A stretch of DNA of 64,000 nt, taken from Asparagopsis taxiformis. Lineage: Eukaryota > Rhodophyta > Florideophyceae > Bonnemaisoniales > Bonnemaisoniaceae. Positions 48,109-59,694 of this stretch are shown in pieces; the first letter of the stretch is position 1, and the number at the start of each line of letters is the position of its first letter. Position numbers and translations under genes: made by a program. The notes beneath the pieces are model-generated. The model was not told the origin of the DNA. It searched no databases and saw nothing but the letters and a program-made list of their open reading frames with translations. The DNA is taken from assembly GCA_030407315.1 (NCBI GenBank), contig JALQPE010002393.1, forward strand, positions 1 to 64,000, read 5' to 3'.

Positions 48109-49279
48109 CGGCTTGGTCGGACTTTGAAGTTTTATCAGACGAAATGGCTTCAGATCCGCGTCATGGATTGAGGTTATCGCCGTTGACGACAAATGACAGC
48201 TCCGGGAACGATTTCTAGTAATTAGGCGCATGAACAAGCAGGCTATCTGGCCTGGTAACAATGAGTTTAGGGGGGAACTAGGGGCTATGAATAGCCTGTA
48301 TGTTATCTTCGCTTGCAAGAGAACAAGATCAAACATGTGCAAAAAGAATCAAGTTTCTCTGGACAGCTCCAGAGATGACCTGGTGCTTCAAAGCTATTCC
48401 CTTTTGGTATGAAGTAGCCAGGACAATGAAGTGCTCTATTCTTCTCTCTTTGCAGCCAATTGTAACATACAATCCCGTTTAAAATTCTAAGTCGGAAAGC
48501 GCAATGGGCAGAAAGGTGCTGGCGAAGGCGGCGCAACACGTGACATGGCGGAGATATGGACAGAAAGGGCAACAAGGCTCCAACAGAACGAAAATTTGCT
48601 CCAATCAGTGCATGGCATAAATCCACGTCGAAAGTAATTGTCAAGTAAACAGAACGTGCCAGTCGATTGAACTTGGATATGCCTTGTGGGCAGGATCGAT
48701 GTGGCCATGTATGTTTCGAGACTAAATTTGAAACGTCCCGCAGGATTGAACATGACAGGATGTCGAGTAGAAACAATGTGTAGAAACTGTGATAGTGGTG
48801 CAGGCAACAAGGCGTGCGCCAACGGTCAAGATTGTCTCAAATTCAAGGTCCTTGTCACAATGCGCTGTCGACTTTTACGCTGATTCGATAAACGGCTTTC
48901 TCCAGGCCAACGTGTGATGTTGGCATGTTGCGCGTGATGAAATGCTGTTGTTCTATACGGCGGTTTGAATTGTGCACGATTAATATAGAATTGCCCAGTT
49001 GTCTGCTTCAATCTGGGGATATTTACACCAGTGGGAAGGACCCCAAGTTGTGAAGAGACGTTTGCCTTTTGTCTGTAATAAACACATTGGTCGCTTCTCT
49101 CGCTGATTTGCGTGCGGACCATTCCCTGTAGTTTGAATTCAATTTCTTTAATTCACTCCTGACAGGAACAATCCGAGTCGAGCTGCCGATGGAATGTCCA
49201 CACATCAAGTTGGACACATCCTGCAATTATCTGCCAACATTCTGAATTACACCACTGCGCTATCTCGTCCAACAGGCGA
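48109..49279. other. No gene supported
   Basis: Intergenic sequence with short frames only. It forms the downstream flank of the globin pseudogene on its right. Confidence 0.35.
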
Positions 49280-50157
49280 TTAATTCGCCACCGCGATATC
49301 CTCCCCGCACGGCATCGATACTTTCAGCACATCCCCAACTTTAGTACTCTCTCTCAAAAACACCGCCGCCGCCTCATTCGATTTCCCAACCCTCACCATC
49401 AACCTCTCATTCTCCTCCGCATTAACCCTCGCCGTGCACATCATGTCCTCTCCCTCCCGCGTCTTCACACCCACTGCCACATACTGACCCGCCGCGCATT
49501 TCGGCACAGCGACGTCGACAGGTACGAATGATATTTCACGAACCCCATTGTCCCGGTCATTGATATCCGTCACAGTCATATCGACCATCCCGTCAAACCC
49601 AGCCTGCTCGGCCAATTTCTCTCGAAGCGACGTTTCCGTGGACCGGAATACATCGGCCAGGAAGAAGTACGCCTCCTTCCATGCGTCCAAGAATTATTGT
49701 GTGGCAGCGCTCTTGAGAATGGCCTGGAGAGCGGACAGGAGGCACTCGCCCACTGCGTCGTAATGTTCTGACTGGACGCCGCGGGAGACGTGTTTGTGGG
49801 CGATACGCTCGACGGTTGGGAGGAGGACTGGGATATTGTCGATATTCTCGGCGTAGGCGAGGATGGCGGCACCTAGGGCGGCGACCTGGGAGGGGATACC
49901 TGCTGTTTTCGAGGAGCCTCCCTTTTGACGGTCCCTGTGGATGTTGGTGGATGATGGGGTGTTGTTTGTCAGTGTCAGTGGTTGAATGATCAAGCAGGAT
50001 AGATGGGTGGGGGGACATACATGTTGAAATGTCGCTTCACCTGAGGATATCTTTCGAAAAGAGCGTTGTAAAACTGCTGGACGATATCGGCGCCGAGCTC
50101 TTTGAGAGCCGGGACGGATTGTTTGACAATTGTGACAGTGGACTCGGAAAGTGCCAT
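49280..50157 (-). pseudogene. Flavohemoglobin-like globin, copy A, nonsense-mutated
   Basis: Nearly identical to copy B. Exon 1 is 50,021-50,157 (MALSESTVTIV...), intron 49,935-50,020 (GTATGT...CAG), exon 2 49,280-49,934. A globin domain is followed by a partial reductase-like domain. At 49,694-49,696 a TAA replaces the GAA found in copy B (LKSAATQ then stop instead of Glu-Phe-Leu-Asp), removing the last third. The C-terminal end also differs (CGEDIAVAN). A TATA box lies at about 50,221-50,226. A truncated globin of about 135 residues could still be made, so loss of function is likely but not certain. Confidence 0.8.
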
Positions 50158-52191
50158 GTTGCGGTAGTGCTGAAATTGCGGGGTGACATTGAGGGGCTGT
50201 TGCAGCCATCAAGTCGGTGGTTTATATGTGTAGGACCATCATAAAGCTCCCTCAAGGCTCCCTCAGCGGCGCGTAGTGGTATGGATTCGCAGGTGCAGCA
50301 TGAATGATTGCGCAAGAGATGAGCGGCGTACGGCGCCCGTTTTCAATACATATGGACGTACGCGAACTGGAAGATGTATGGCACAAGTCGTGCATGATCG
50401 ATGGTAAGTTGACATGTGTCATAGCGCACTGTTGATAGCATTGGACGTCGCTAGACGTGCAATGGAATCGTGATGAAGGTACGGTGCGATGCGTGAATCT
50501 CGTGACGCATCGCGGGATCACGCATCATAACTCGCGCGGTCCAGAAGGGCCATCGAGGCGTTGGCGCGTAATAGACGACCGGGAGATGTAATTGACGCGG
50601 AAATACAGGAGGCAGGGCGAGGGCGGGAACAGACTCATTGTTGCCTTGGCGTCGATCTGGACGTGTGCGTGACGTATCAACGCGAAGCATGGTTGTATTC
50701 GCCTTCGTGCCGTGTGAATGCGTATCTCTGACGGGCAGTGCATCTCGGGGATGGAATCGATGCTCGACGTACGCTCTCTCACGTCACCATCTGGTGTATT
50801 CCACAGCTTTCTGGTTTTACATCCGGTTCCGTTCCAGTTTGTGATGGTGGAGATAGATGTGATGTATACTCGTTTGCGGCAATAGAATCTCTGAAATTGC
50901 CGTGGATTATCCAGAGTCTGTGACGCCGACGCTTCCTCCCGAGACGGACACAGTTCCGTGCTGGTTTCGTCGCGTAGGCGCTATCAGCCTCGTTGATGTG
51001 GTGCGCGATTATACGGTGCTGTGCCTGATTGCTCGGCGCTGCTGAAGGAGGCGGGTGTAGCCCGTAGGGGCTAGTCGCTAAAACCGCTATGTGTACGTAT
51101 ATTTATTTGCTCATATCGATACGTGCACCATACCCCGTGCCGTTCATTACCCAACCTCAGTAAGCAATGCTTACCTCATCGTTATTCGTATATTGCGCAT
51201 TACATGTAGCCATGCCAGGGTGTCTGTCCAGACCCGGCACTACGACCGCAACAGTCGATTTACGTCCACTCGATTTCCATAACCGAAATAAAGCATCGAT
51301 GACATCCTCCATCTGGAGGATCCAAGATCATCGATTTGTGCTAAACCATCCTTCCAACTTGCCCTTACCCTCGCCGATAAGCCCCTCGATCAAGGATAAA
51401 GCGAGCATCCTTAGGGAATTGAGCTTGCTGTACTGGCGCACCGCATGGGTCTTGCGTATAGAGGTGTTGCACGGGGCGGTGGCTGATGCCAGCATATTTC
51501 CGTCAGGGAGTCGGGCGGATTGGTCCGGGCTTTTTTATACCATGTGGCTTGCGCCCTGTTCTGGCATGTGAAGTGGATCATGTTGGTGGAGTTTTATTCC
51601 ACAGCGTGCCTCGTCGCGAGATGTGCAGCAATTGTTGAACCGATGATTATGCAGAGGGCCCATTGCCGTTTGCGATGGTCATGGTGGAGCTGCTGACAAT
51701 ATGCATGACGTTTTGGCGCGGAATTGAATTGATAGCTCGCGCAGTGCGTCACTAAAGTAATTGGGTTTGGAAGAGGTCTCGGGTGTGAAAAGCTGCGGAA
51801 TCCACACATGCTTTTGATTACAACTTTCCCACTGTGGTTGGTTGATCTTCTGATCGGAATGGACCGTTCGGGGACTGCAGTGTCCGCGCTTGCAAAGCTG
51901 ATATATCTGTTGCGACACACGCCGATCTGAATTAAGCCAAAAAATACGTTTTCTGCAAAACGTAATTGCTAGAATTCGATTGAATGCGCGACGGATGCCC
52001 AGATTCAGTCGTTCCACACACTCGCGCCAGAGTCCACGATTCGTGGACCACGACACGGATCTCGAGTTGCGACCTGAAATTCTTGATCTCTAATTCTTTA
52101 TCACGCCAACTAATTCATCTTTTCAAACACCCAATAATTACATACAATTGTGTAGCAATTGTCATATGCCAAAGAGATACACTCGTCCTCC
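50158..52191. other. Spacer between globin copies A and B
   Basis: About 2 kb without a supported gene. It includes the promoter of copy A on its left side. Short frames, for example at 51,167-51,571 on the plus strand, have no recognisable features. Confidence 0.35.
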
Positions 52192-53078
52192 CTACGCCTT
52201 GCAGATTCCCTTCCCACACGGCATCGATACTTTCAGCACATCCCCAACTTTAGTACTCTCCCTCAAAAACACCGCCGCCGCCTCATTCGATTTCCCAACC
52301 CTCACCATCAACCTCTCCTTCTCCTCCGCATTAACCCTCGCCGTGCACATCATGTCCTCTCCCTCCCGCGTCTTCACACCCACTGCCACATACTGACCCG
52401 CCGCGCATTTCGGCACAGCGACGTCGACAGGTACGAATGATATTTCACGAACCCCATTGTCCCGGTCATTGATATCCGTCACAGTCATGTCGACCATCCC
52501 GTCAAACCCAGCCTGCTCGGCCAATTTCTCTCGAAGCGACTTTTCCGTGGACCGGAATACATCGGCCAGGAAGAAGTACGCCTCCTTCCATGCGTCCAAG
52601 AATTCTTGTGTGGCAGCGCTCTTGAGAATGGCCTGGAGAGCGGACAGGAGGCACTCGCCCACTGCGTCGTAGTGTTCTGACTGGACGCCGCGGGAGACGT
52701 GTTTGTGGGCGATACGCTCGACGGTTGGGAGGAGGATTGGGATATTGTCGATATTCTCGGCGTAGGCGAGGATGGCGGTACCTAGGGCGGCGACCTGGGA
52801 GGGGATACCTGCTGTTTTCGAGGAGCCTCCCTTTTGACGGTCCCTGTGGATGTTGGTGGATGATGGGGTGTTGTTTGTCAGTGTCAATGGTTGAATTGGT
52901 GTAGAGAGGGTATGTTGGTGTTGGTGGATGGGATGACGTACATGTTGAAATGTCGCTTGACTTGTGGATATCGTTTGAAGAGTTGGCGATAAAACTCCTG
53001 GACGATATCGGCGCCGAGCTCTTTGAGAGCCGGGACGGATTGTTTGACAATTGTGACGGTGGACGCGGAAAGTGCCAT
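52192..53078 (-). CDS. Flavohemoglobin-like globin, copy B (intact)
   Basis: 262 residues from two exons: 52,942-53,078 and 52,192-52,843, with a 98-nt GTACGT...CAG intron inside the Asn-Met codon pair. The globin part matches flavohemoglobins: IVQEFYRQLFKRYPQVKRHF (helix B with Tyr), AYAENIDNIPILLPTVERIA and the proximal His in HKHVSRGVQSEHYDAVGE. A domain aligning with the FAD-binding part follows (FVPVDVAVPKCAAGQYVAVG; STKVGDVLKVSMPCG), but the RxYS flavin motif is replaced by MMCTAR and the NAD domain is absent. It may bind O2 or NO without self-reduction (inference). Copy A is a recent duplicate. Confidence 0.85.
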
Positions 53079-53171
53079 GTTGATGCAGCGTGTGCAATGC
53101 TAAGCGAATATCAGATGAGTGTGAGATTGTGTGCAGGCAGCAGTGTTACAGGTGCAGCCTGGGGAGGGGGG

Positions 53172-53178
53172 TTATAAA
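53172..53178 (-). promoter_or_regulatory. TATA box of globin copy B
   Basis: TTTATAA on the minus strand, 94 nt before the ATG at 53,078. Confidence 0.55.
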
Positions 53179-53530
53179 GACAGAGCGAGTGGCTATCATT
53201 TCAATCTAGTGGTGCAGCAGAGTTGATCGGGAACGACCGATGAGAATCATGCAAGACGTAGGGCTACATGCGCAAGTGTGCAACATAATTGACAATTGCA
53301 ACAACGACACAACGGCGAACAAGCGCAGCATTGTGTGGTGTACGCTATGGCGATGCATCGTCAACGGTTGCGAATGACTCGATATGATTGCGACACATTG
53401 CAATCATTCACACGTTCCCGACCGGTCCAGAACAAAGGTCCGATGTGGCCGTGCAGTCGACCGTGCAAATGTCTGTAGCTGACTCAAAATCTAAAATTGG
53501 CCCAAATTGAATCGTAACACACATGACACC

Positions 53531-54289
53531 ATGCAAGCAGCTCTCTCATTCGTGCACCTCACACCGCTTCCATTCCCCAATCGTCGCACGATTCGTCACT
53601 GCCCCATCTCGATGTCGCAGACAACTCCACGTGACTGGGAAAAAGTCTGGCATGACGGCGTATCACCCGGCGATCGATTCGACGCCCGCAAACCGCTTCC
53701 ATATCTCACCCACCAATTGCACCGTTCCACGCTGCTACCGCGCTCCGGCTCCGTGCTGATCCCCGGCTGCGGACGCGGATATGACGTGCAGTTATTCGCG
53801 TCGACCGCGCGTTATCAAGTCACCGGGCTAGAAATCTCCCAAACTGCAGTTGATACCGCGCTTGATTATCTCCGATCCGTGTCGCCGACGCTTCCCGATA
53901 TCTACACAGTTGTCTGTGCCGATTTCTTCACCTACGCCCCATCGGCCGCTTTCGATGTTGTGTACGATTACACCTTTCTCTGCGCGATCGAGCCCTCTCG
54001 ACGCGAGCAATGGGCAAGATGTATGGCGCGACTGGTGCGCAAGGGCGGCTGTCTCATCACCGCGATGTTTCCGTTGGGGAAAGATCCGCAGCTGGGCGGC
54101 CCGCCGTTCGGGTTGACTGTTGATGTTTATAGAGCGCTGCTCGAGGATGCGGTTGATGCAGATGCTCGCGCGGGGAAAGTTGGCGGTTTTGAGATTCTGG
54201 ACGGCCCGGAGCTACTTGATGATGCTATGGCGCATGAGGGAAGGGGCGATGGACAGACGGCTTGGGCTGTTTGGCGCCGCGTGGCTTAG
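53531..54289 (+). CDS. TPMT-family SAM methyltransferase (thiol/halide type)
   Basis: 252 residues from ATG 53,531; an ATG at 53,612 (MSQTTPRDWEKVWHDG) would give the 225-residue core usual for the family. Motifs: SAM-binding VLIPGCGRGYDVQLF, acidic VTGLEIS, a post-I region FDVVYDYTFLCAIEPSRREQWA, and MFPLGKDPQLGGPPFG, characteristic of TPMT-like halide/thiol methyltransferases (HOL type). Such enzymes make methyl halides or detoxify thiols and bisulfide; seaweeds are known emitters. The extra 27 residues could be an organelle-targeting segment. It lies between globin copy B (divergent) and the globin relic. Intronless. Substrate cannot be told from sequence. Confidence 0.85.
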   Translation: MQAALSFVHLTPLPFPNRRTIRHCPISMSQTTPRDWEKVWHDGVSPGDRFDARKPLPYLTHQLHRSTLLPRSGSVLIPGCGRGYDVQLFASTARYQVTGLEISQTAVDTALDYLRSVSPTLPDIYTVVCADFFTYAPSAAFDVVYDYTFLCAIEPSRREQWARCMARLVRKGGCLITAMFPLGKDPQLGGPPFGLTVDVYRALLEDAVDADARAGKVGGFEILDGPELLDDAMAHEGRGDGQTAWAVWRRVA

Positions 54290-55789
54290 CGGTTGTTTGA
54301 CGGTTTAAATTAAAGTGAATCATGGTTGAGAACTGTATATGTTGTGTCCACCATCGTCATATGACGTGCGTTGACAGTTCGTCCAGTGATAGACCTGTAC
54401 GTGGATCCAGCTTGTTGTGCTTTCTTTCTGTCCAGCGAAGAATCTCTTGTATGCATCTGTTTCATTTGTTCGACTACCGAGACGATCCATAGCTGGATTA
54501 CACGTAGAAGTGAATGAGGAATCGTGTGTCTACACAGTTGTGAAAACATTCATGAGGGATGCTGGCTGAAGGGGGAACGCTCTATAAGGCTGATGGACAA
54601 GTAGATTTGGCTCGTAGCCGTCGGTGCGATTCGTGCCTTTTTCTTCCAGCAGTCAAACTACCCCTGCTTAAGTAGTCTCTGCCCCTGATGAGCTGCTGGA
54701 CTCAACCTTCTTCGATATTACAATGATAATCGCTGCTGGTGAACGGCGTCAACTCCAGATACGAATCTTGCTGGCTCATGTGATCTCCGTTATATTCAAC
54801 TTACCAACCGTACCGGCCGCTCATATTTCAGCTGAATATAACCACAAACAGGCAGAGTTTGTTTGTCAATCGTGCCGTCGTCCGCCGGCGGACTATTTCT
54901 CTTCAGCAGGCCGATAAAAAATATGTGCCACGAGGAGCGATGGGCAGGCACGTGTAAATGGGAAACTGGGTTCCACTTGAAATCATACGAGCGTCACACC
55001 CAATCACATGTACCCTCGAGCAAAGTTCACGAGGAAAACAAGGTCCGATCGGGGTAAAATTGGATCAACGACGATACGTGCAACCTGCAACTCCAATCAT
55101 GAGACGACTGCCACGTCATCTCAGCCACATCGGCCGAGATTAGCTGATATCCAATAGCGCCAAAACACTTCGGACATGTAGTATTGCTAGGACATTGTAA
55201 TGGCTTAGCAGTGTTGGGATATCCATATAATCAGCTCACATCCCAAAACTAGCGTCAGCGAAGGTATAACATTCGTTAAAGTGATAGGCTATTTAATAGT
55301 GCAAAATGAACGTGTGTGCCCATGCTTTGTAATGGCTTCGTAGTGCCGCGCGGTCACGTGCGTAATACATGTGAGCCCGCGCTACTGCAGGGCCATTACA
55401 ATGTCCATGCATTCAACAACACGGGCTACAGGATATGCACACGCATGCCATTTCCCCAATTATGCTAGGGTACCGTCTTTAGTGATCACAAGATATTGGT
55501 AGCGCGTATAATCTCCCAGAGTGGTGAAGCAACAGTTTCCCATACATTTCCGTCTCGGGACATTTTCAGTATGCTACTTTCACAATCTATGAACATGATC
55601 GTTACACCGTCTTTACCGACGCCCAGACAGGAAATATATTATAACTTGGGCAGAAAACTTTGATGATATTTCATCTCTGCTTCCAACCGTCGAAAGGATC
55701 TCCCCTAATCAGACCATCACAATACTATTGGGGAATGAAATCTGTCAGCAATAAAAAACCTACTGAAGAGCAGCGCATCGGAGGAGTTA
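54290..55789. other. Intergenic, no gene supported
   Basis: Contains a TATAAGG word near 54,584 followed by a weak 64-codon frame at 54,723-54,917, which I do not consider supported. Otherwise nothing recognisable. Confidence 0.35.
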
Positions 55790-56160
55790 ATGAATGCATC
55801 CAAGGAGGCGCACGTTTTCCGTTGTTTGGAAAACTACTGCGAGAGAAATTGACCCTTCAAGAAGACGAAAAGCGTATGGTCGACAAGACTGTGACCGACA
55901 CTTCAGATTGTGATCATAGCATTAGTAAAATATCATTCGTCCCCGTCTATATCGCGGTTCTGAAAATTCTGCCACGTTAGTATCTTGCAGTTTGTATCAT
56001 GTCGCCTCTGGACGGGATGTGAAGTGAACGGCCAGAGTTAATGCTGAGAACTCGCAACGTTTGCAGGGGAAAGTTCAAAGGTGGAAAGAGGTCGCAGTGG
56101 TTTTTTGCGCAATAGTATTCACATGGGTGGGAGATTTGTTCAAAGTCTCGACACCACCTC
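55790..56160 (+). pseudogene. Relic of a third globin/reductase gene
   Basis: On the plus strand, with frame changes, matches to the second half of copies A and B appear in order: LREKLTLQ...RMVDKTVTDTSDCD, ISFVPVYIAV, ARVNAENSQRL (at about 56,021) and VGDLFKVST (at about 56,130). Copy B has LREKLAEQ, MVDMTVTDIND, ISFVPVDVAV, ARVNAEEKERL and VGDVLKVSM. The globin half was not found. It is inverted relative to the other copies and much older. Confidence 0.7.
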
Positions 56161-56376
56161 GGAAGCAGATCAGGAAGCACAGTTGATGACACACCACTCG
56201 ATACGAGTAATGGTATCAGACTGACGTGGAGAAGGTTGTTCTCCATATCTTGGCCCAATTGCAACAACCAACTTGACTAAACCCTGAATGTGGCAGAAAT
56301 AACCATAGTACAGCGTCAAAGCAGATAGTTGGATCGTCATCACAATGCGCCGCGTTGTTTCGTACCTTTTGAGGCA

Positions 56377-56384
56377 TATATAAA
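56377..56384 (+). promoter_or_regulatory. TATA box of PsiD-like gene 1
   Basis: TATATAAA 94-101 nt before the ATG at 56,478. Confidence 0.6.
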
Positions 56385-56477
56385 TCGTGTATGCATCGAA
56401 CACTTGAGCATTCGACAAACCATTCTTCCTCATCGTCTGCAGCTTGATCCAATCAATACATATCGTGATAAGCCACA

Positions 56478-57872
56478 ATGGCCCCCTCTGGACTAAACCG
56501 CAATACAATTTCGTTCATACCCGTGTCTAAGGTTGCTCCTCGTCCTTCGGGAAGAAAGAAGGTTTGTGGATGGCTTCCCACGGATCCGAATGCCCTTCAA
56601 GCTGTTGTGAAAAACATCTTGATCAACATGGATCCCGACTCCGAAGTGCTCTGTGCGCCTGTGCAGGCATACAAGGACCTTATCGAGACCGACGGCCTGG
56701 CATATATGACGGCCGTTAATATGATTGAAGAGGCCAAAGCAATGGGTGAAGCATATTCTTTCTTTACAGATTATAACGAAATGCTGAAATGTATCAATCA
56801 TGTGATTCAGAACGCTCCGAAGTATACAAATGGTACAAACAGTGCACCGGGTCCTCTCCACGCGGTAATTAACTGGGTTGTGGCGACGAAGAGTGGCAGG
56901 GAACATTATTGCCTACACGAGGTGAACGCTGCTTTGAAACGTATCCTGGAAACATGGGGCAAGTATCTAAGCAGCAGCAGTTCGTTGGTGGCGTTCCAGG
57001 ATGAAGATGGCAACCCTGGTGGATGGATGAACGACCCGAAACTCAAGAAGGGAATGGCCGAATTCAAAACTGGACGCAGCATATCAGCTGGTTCTCGTCT
57101 CGGTAAAGGTCAAACAAACGACATCAGCGGGAACAGCGATGACTTGATCGCCTGGGGATACTCATCCTGGAATGCGTGGTTCACTCGTGAATTCAAAGCG
57201 GGTGCACGTCCGTTTGAAAACGCAGAGAACGGTTGCGTGATCAATAGTGCCTGTGAGTCTACCCCGTTTGGCTTTCAGCAGAATGTCAGGCTACAAGATA
57301 GGTTCTGGGCCAAGAATCAACCGTACTCGCTGACTCACATGCTCAATAACCATCCTCTCGTTTCACAATTCGATGGTGGCACAGTCTATCAGGCGTATCT
57401 CGGGCCGCGAGACTATCACCGCTGGCATTCTCCGGTGGATGGTACCATCAAGAGTGTTGAAATTGTATCAGCAGGCTATTATAGTGAGTCACCAGGCGTG
57501 GAGAACGTCGCTGAGGAAGATTCGCAGGGCTACATCGCCAATATGGCTACACGTGCGATCGTGTTCATTCAGGCTGACGAGAAACTGGATGAGAACCACG
57601 TCGATATCGGGCCTGGTTTGATGTGCTTTGTCTCGCTCGGGATGTCTGAAGTATCTAGCAACGTGGTCACGGTGGAGGTGGGGGACAACGTTAAAAAGGG
57701 AGACCAGTTGGGCTATTTCCAGTTTGGAGGCAGTAGTCATTGCCTTGTGTTCAGAAAGAATGTGATACGCTATTGGAACCGCAAGGCAGTACCGGAATTG
57801 AGCGGTGAGGGCAAACTAATCAAGCTCGGAACGGCGATAGGATCGACGGATCCGCATCATGTCGATGTCTAG
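56478..57872 (+). CDS. PsiD-like/phosphatidylserine-decarboxylase-family enzyme 1
   Basis: 464 residues, intronless. Residues about 25-175 match the N-terminal domain seen in PsiD-type decarboxylases (AYKDLIETDGLAYMTAVNMI; LHAVINWVVATKSGREHY). The catalytic domain follows: WGYSSWNAWFTREF, DYHRWHSPVDG (His314, His317) and the autocleavage site FGGSSHCLVF, where cleavage before Ser419 would create the pyruvoyl cofactor. Enzymes of this group decarboxylate aromatic amino acids such as tryptophan or phosphatidylserine. The absence of a membrane anchor and the extra N-terminal domain favour a soluble amino-acid decarboxylase (inference). Tandem with a diverged paralogue at 59,695. Confidence 0.88.
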   Translation: MAPSGLNRNTISFIPVSKVAPRPSGRKKVCGWLPTDPNALQAVVKNILINMDPDSEVLCAPVQAYKDLIETDGLAYMTAVNMIEEAKAMGEAYSFFTDYNEMLKCINHVIQNAPKYTNGTNSAPGPLHAVINWVVATKSGREHYCLHEVNAALKRILETWGKYLSSSSSLVAFQDEDGNPGGWMNDPKLKKGMAEFKTGRSISAGSRLGKGQTNDISGNSDDLIAWGYSSWNAWFTREFKAGARPFENAENGCVINSACESTPFGFQQNVRLQDRFWAKNQPYSLTHMLNNHPLVSQFDGGTVYQAYLGPRDYHRWHSPVDGTIKSVEIVSAGYYSESPGVENVAEEDSQGYIANMATRAIVFIQADEKLDENHVDIGPGLMCFVSLGMSEVSSNVVTVEVGDNVKKGDQLGYFQFGGSSHCLVFRKNVIRYWNRKAVPELSGEGKLIKLGTAIGSTDPHHVDV

Positions 57873-59602
57873 TGAAATGATGTCGTTTGAGCGACGAGCT
57901 GGAGATTCAGATAGTGACTAGCTCGTCGCACCGTAGTTGCCATTGGCAGCAGCGCGTGCACCAGGGCGCTCAATCTGAGCAGCATGGTCTGAAGAGGCGC
58001 TGGATGGACAATGTTGGATTGAAATGATTGTTGCTGAGAAACGATGGCGTTTCAAGTTTCAATTTCTACAGTACGGTCATAAAATACGTTTGTTTTTTGA
58101 GAGAAAGTGTCGTCAAAATGATTCGCACATGCAACGGAGCATAGGTAGGGTTTTGGTGACAAACACACGTATTTAACAACAATTATTTTTAGAGCACATC
58201 CATCACATCGACCAAACCGATACCGGCATCAAGAACCGCTGCGACTCGCACTCCGCTGAGTATGCGCGCACAGCAATGACGCGCTGCTGCGACAAACTGC
58301 CGTCGCGTCGAAGAGGACGCGTCGGAACATCGGCATGATAACGTGTCATATATGGTGCTGCTGCTGAGGCATGGGTTCATTACAAATCGCAAGCACAAGC
58401 GTTCACATAGCCCCGATTTGGACTGTCGTTGTTTACACCGCATCCGATTCCACTGCATCGATGTTTTCAATTTAGTTCCATCCAGTCCTTTGGACGCGTC
58501 GCCAATTTCGCCCGAGCGACGGCCTCGGATCACTTGCTCAGCACCTATGTGCTTCAATGGATGCACCGCTGAGCCGGCGCTAGGGGAGACACGGAACACG
58601 TATTTGTATCATGCCGTTGCGATGGTTTGAATTGTCATGAGGCTGCAAATGCGCCCGAGCTGAGGGTCGTTCCCAAGCTGAAATTTAGCGCGAATGGATT
58701 CGCGACTCGTGATTGGCTCCCTTATGCTGATATGAAAAACTCCTTCAACTGGAATAATCTCAAGCTCCACGCATGCGCCACTTGCCATTCATGCAGTGGC
58801 AACTAGTGAGGTATCCGATGCAAGCGTGGGTAGGAAGGATATTGTTGGGTATCCCGTCGAGTCGAGTTTGTAGTAACAAGTCGACCACCAAGGCCACCAG
58901 GACCAGAAACGGCTTTTCAAACTTTGCACCATGTCCGCTGCACACCATAGCCTTGCAAAGATATTGGACGAGTACTTTCAATCTTCGCTCAGAGTTTGGA
59001 AAATCCATTCCAGGTCCTGGCGTCCCTAGCGAGCCGCTTTTGAAGTTTCCGGGCAATCTCCACTAGACGGGATACCCAACAGTACTGGCGCTCACGCCGG
59101 ATATCTCACAGCTACCCACTGCATGAATGACAAGTGGTGCATGTGTGGATCTTGAAGTTGAAAAAAACAAGTCTATCATATCAACGTATGGGCACCAATC
59201 ACGAGTCGCTGATCCATCCGTGCAAAATTTGGGCTTGGGAACGGCATTCAGGGCCACTAAACACAAACATATGATATGTTCAGAAACGGGTCGGAAAAGC
59301 ATGATTTATGCGACACGCTCTATCAAGTATTATCCGAGTTGGTATGCGACGCGAGACAATCTCGCATCCAACCAAACTCCATCACTGGCCAACAATATTC
59401 CAAATCTCATGTGTCGTGTCGCACATTCCATTTCGCTGCCAGCTCCAATGCTCACTTCCGACCGCATCAACGAGCTTGTCACCGCATTCATTGACGCAAC
59501 GTCCTGCAAAGATTCAAGTCCTTTCATATCTATCCATCAACTGCATCCAAATAAATGCAGACACCGAAACGATGACCAGTCCCGATCGGTACGAATCGCG
59601 CG
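57873..59602. other. Spacer between the two PsiD-like genes
   Basis: About 1.7 kb without a supported gene. A 136-codon minus-strand frame at 58,189-58,599 lacks a promoter signal and family resemblance. The right end is the promoter of gene 2. Confidence 0.4.
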
Positions 59603-59609
59603 TATAAAA
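59603..59609 (+). promoter_or_regulatory. TATA box of PsiD-like gene 2
   Basis: TATAAAA 86-92 nt before the ATG at 59,695, followed by a CA-rich leader. Confidence 0.65.
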
Positions 59610-59694
59610 CGGGCGGGCATCGCACCATCTCACCCATTTCCAACCAACCCTACAACAAACAATCCAGTACAATCCAGCCCTATCACCTCACAAC

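Noticed and set aside
58189..58599. 136-codon minus-strand frame between the decarboxylase genes
   Set aside because: No promoter signal, no recognisable domain, and no homology with neighbours.
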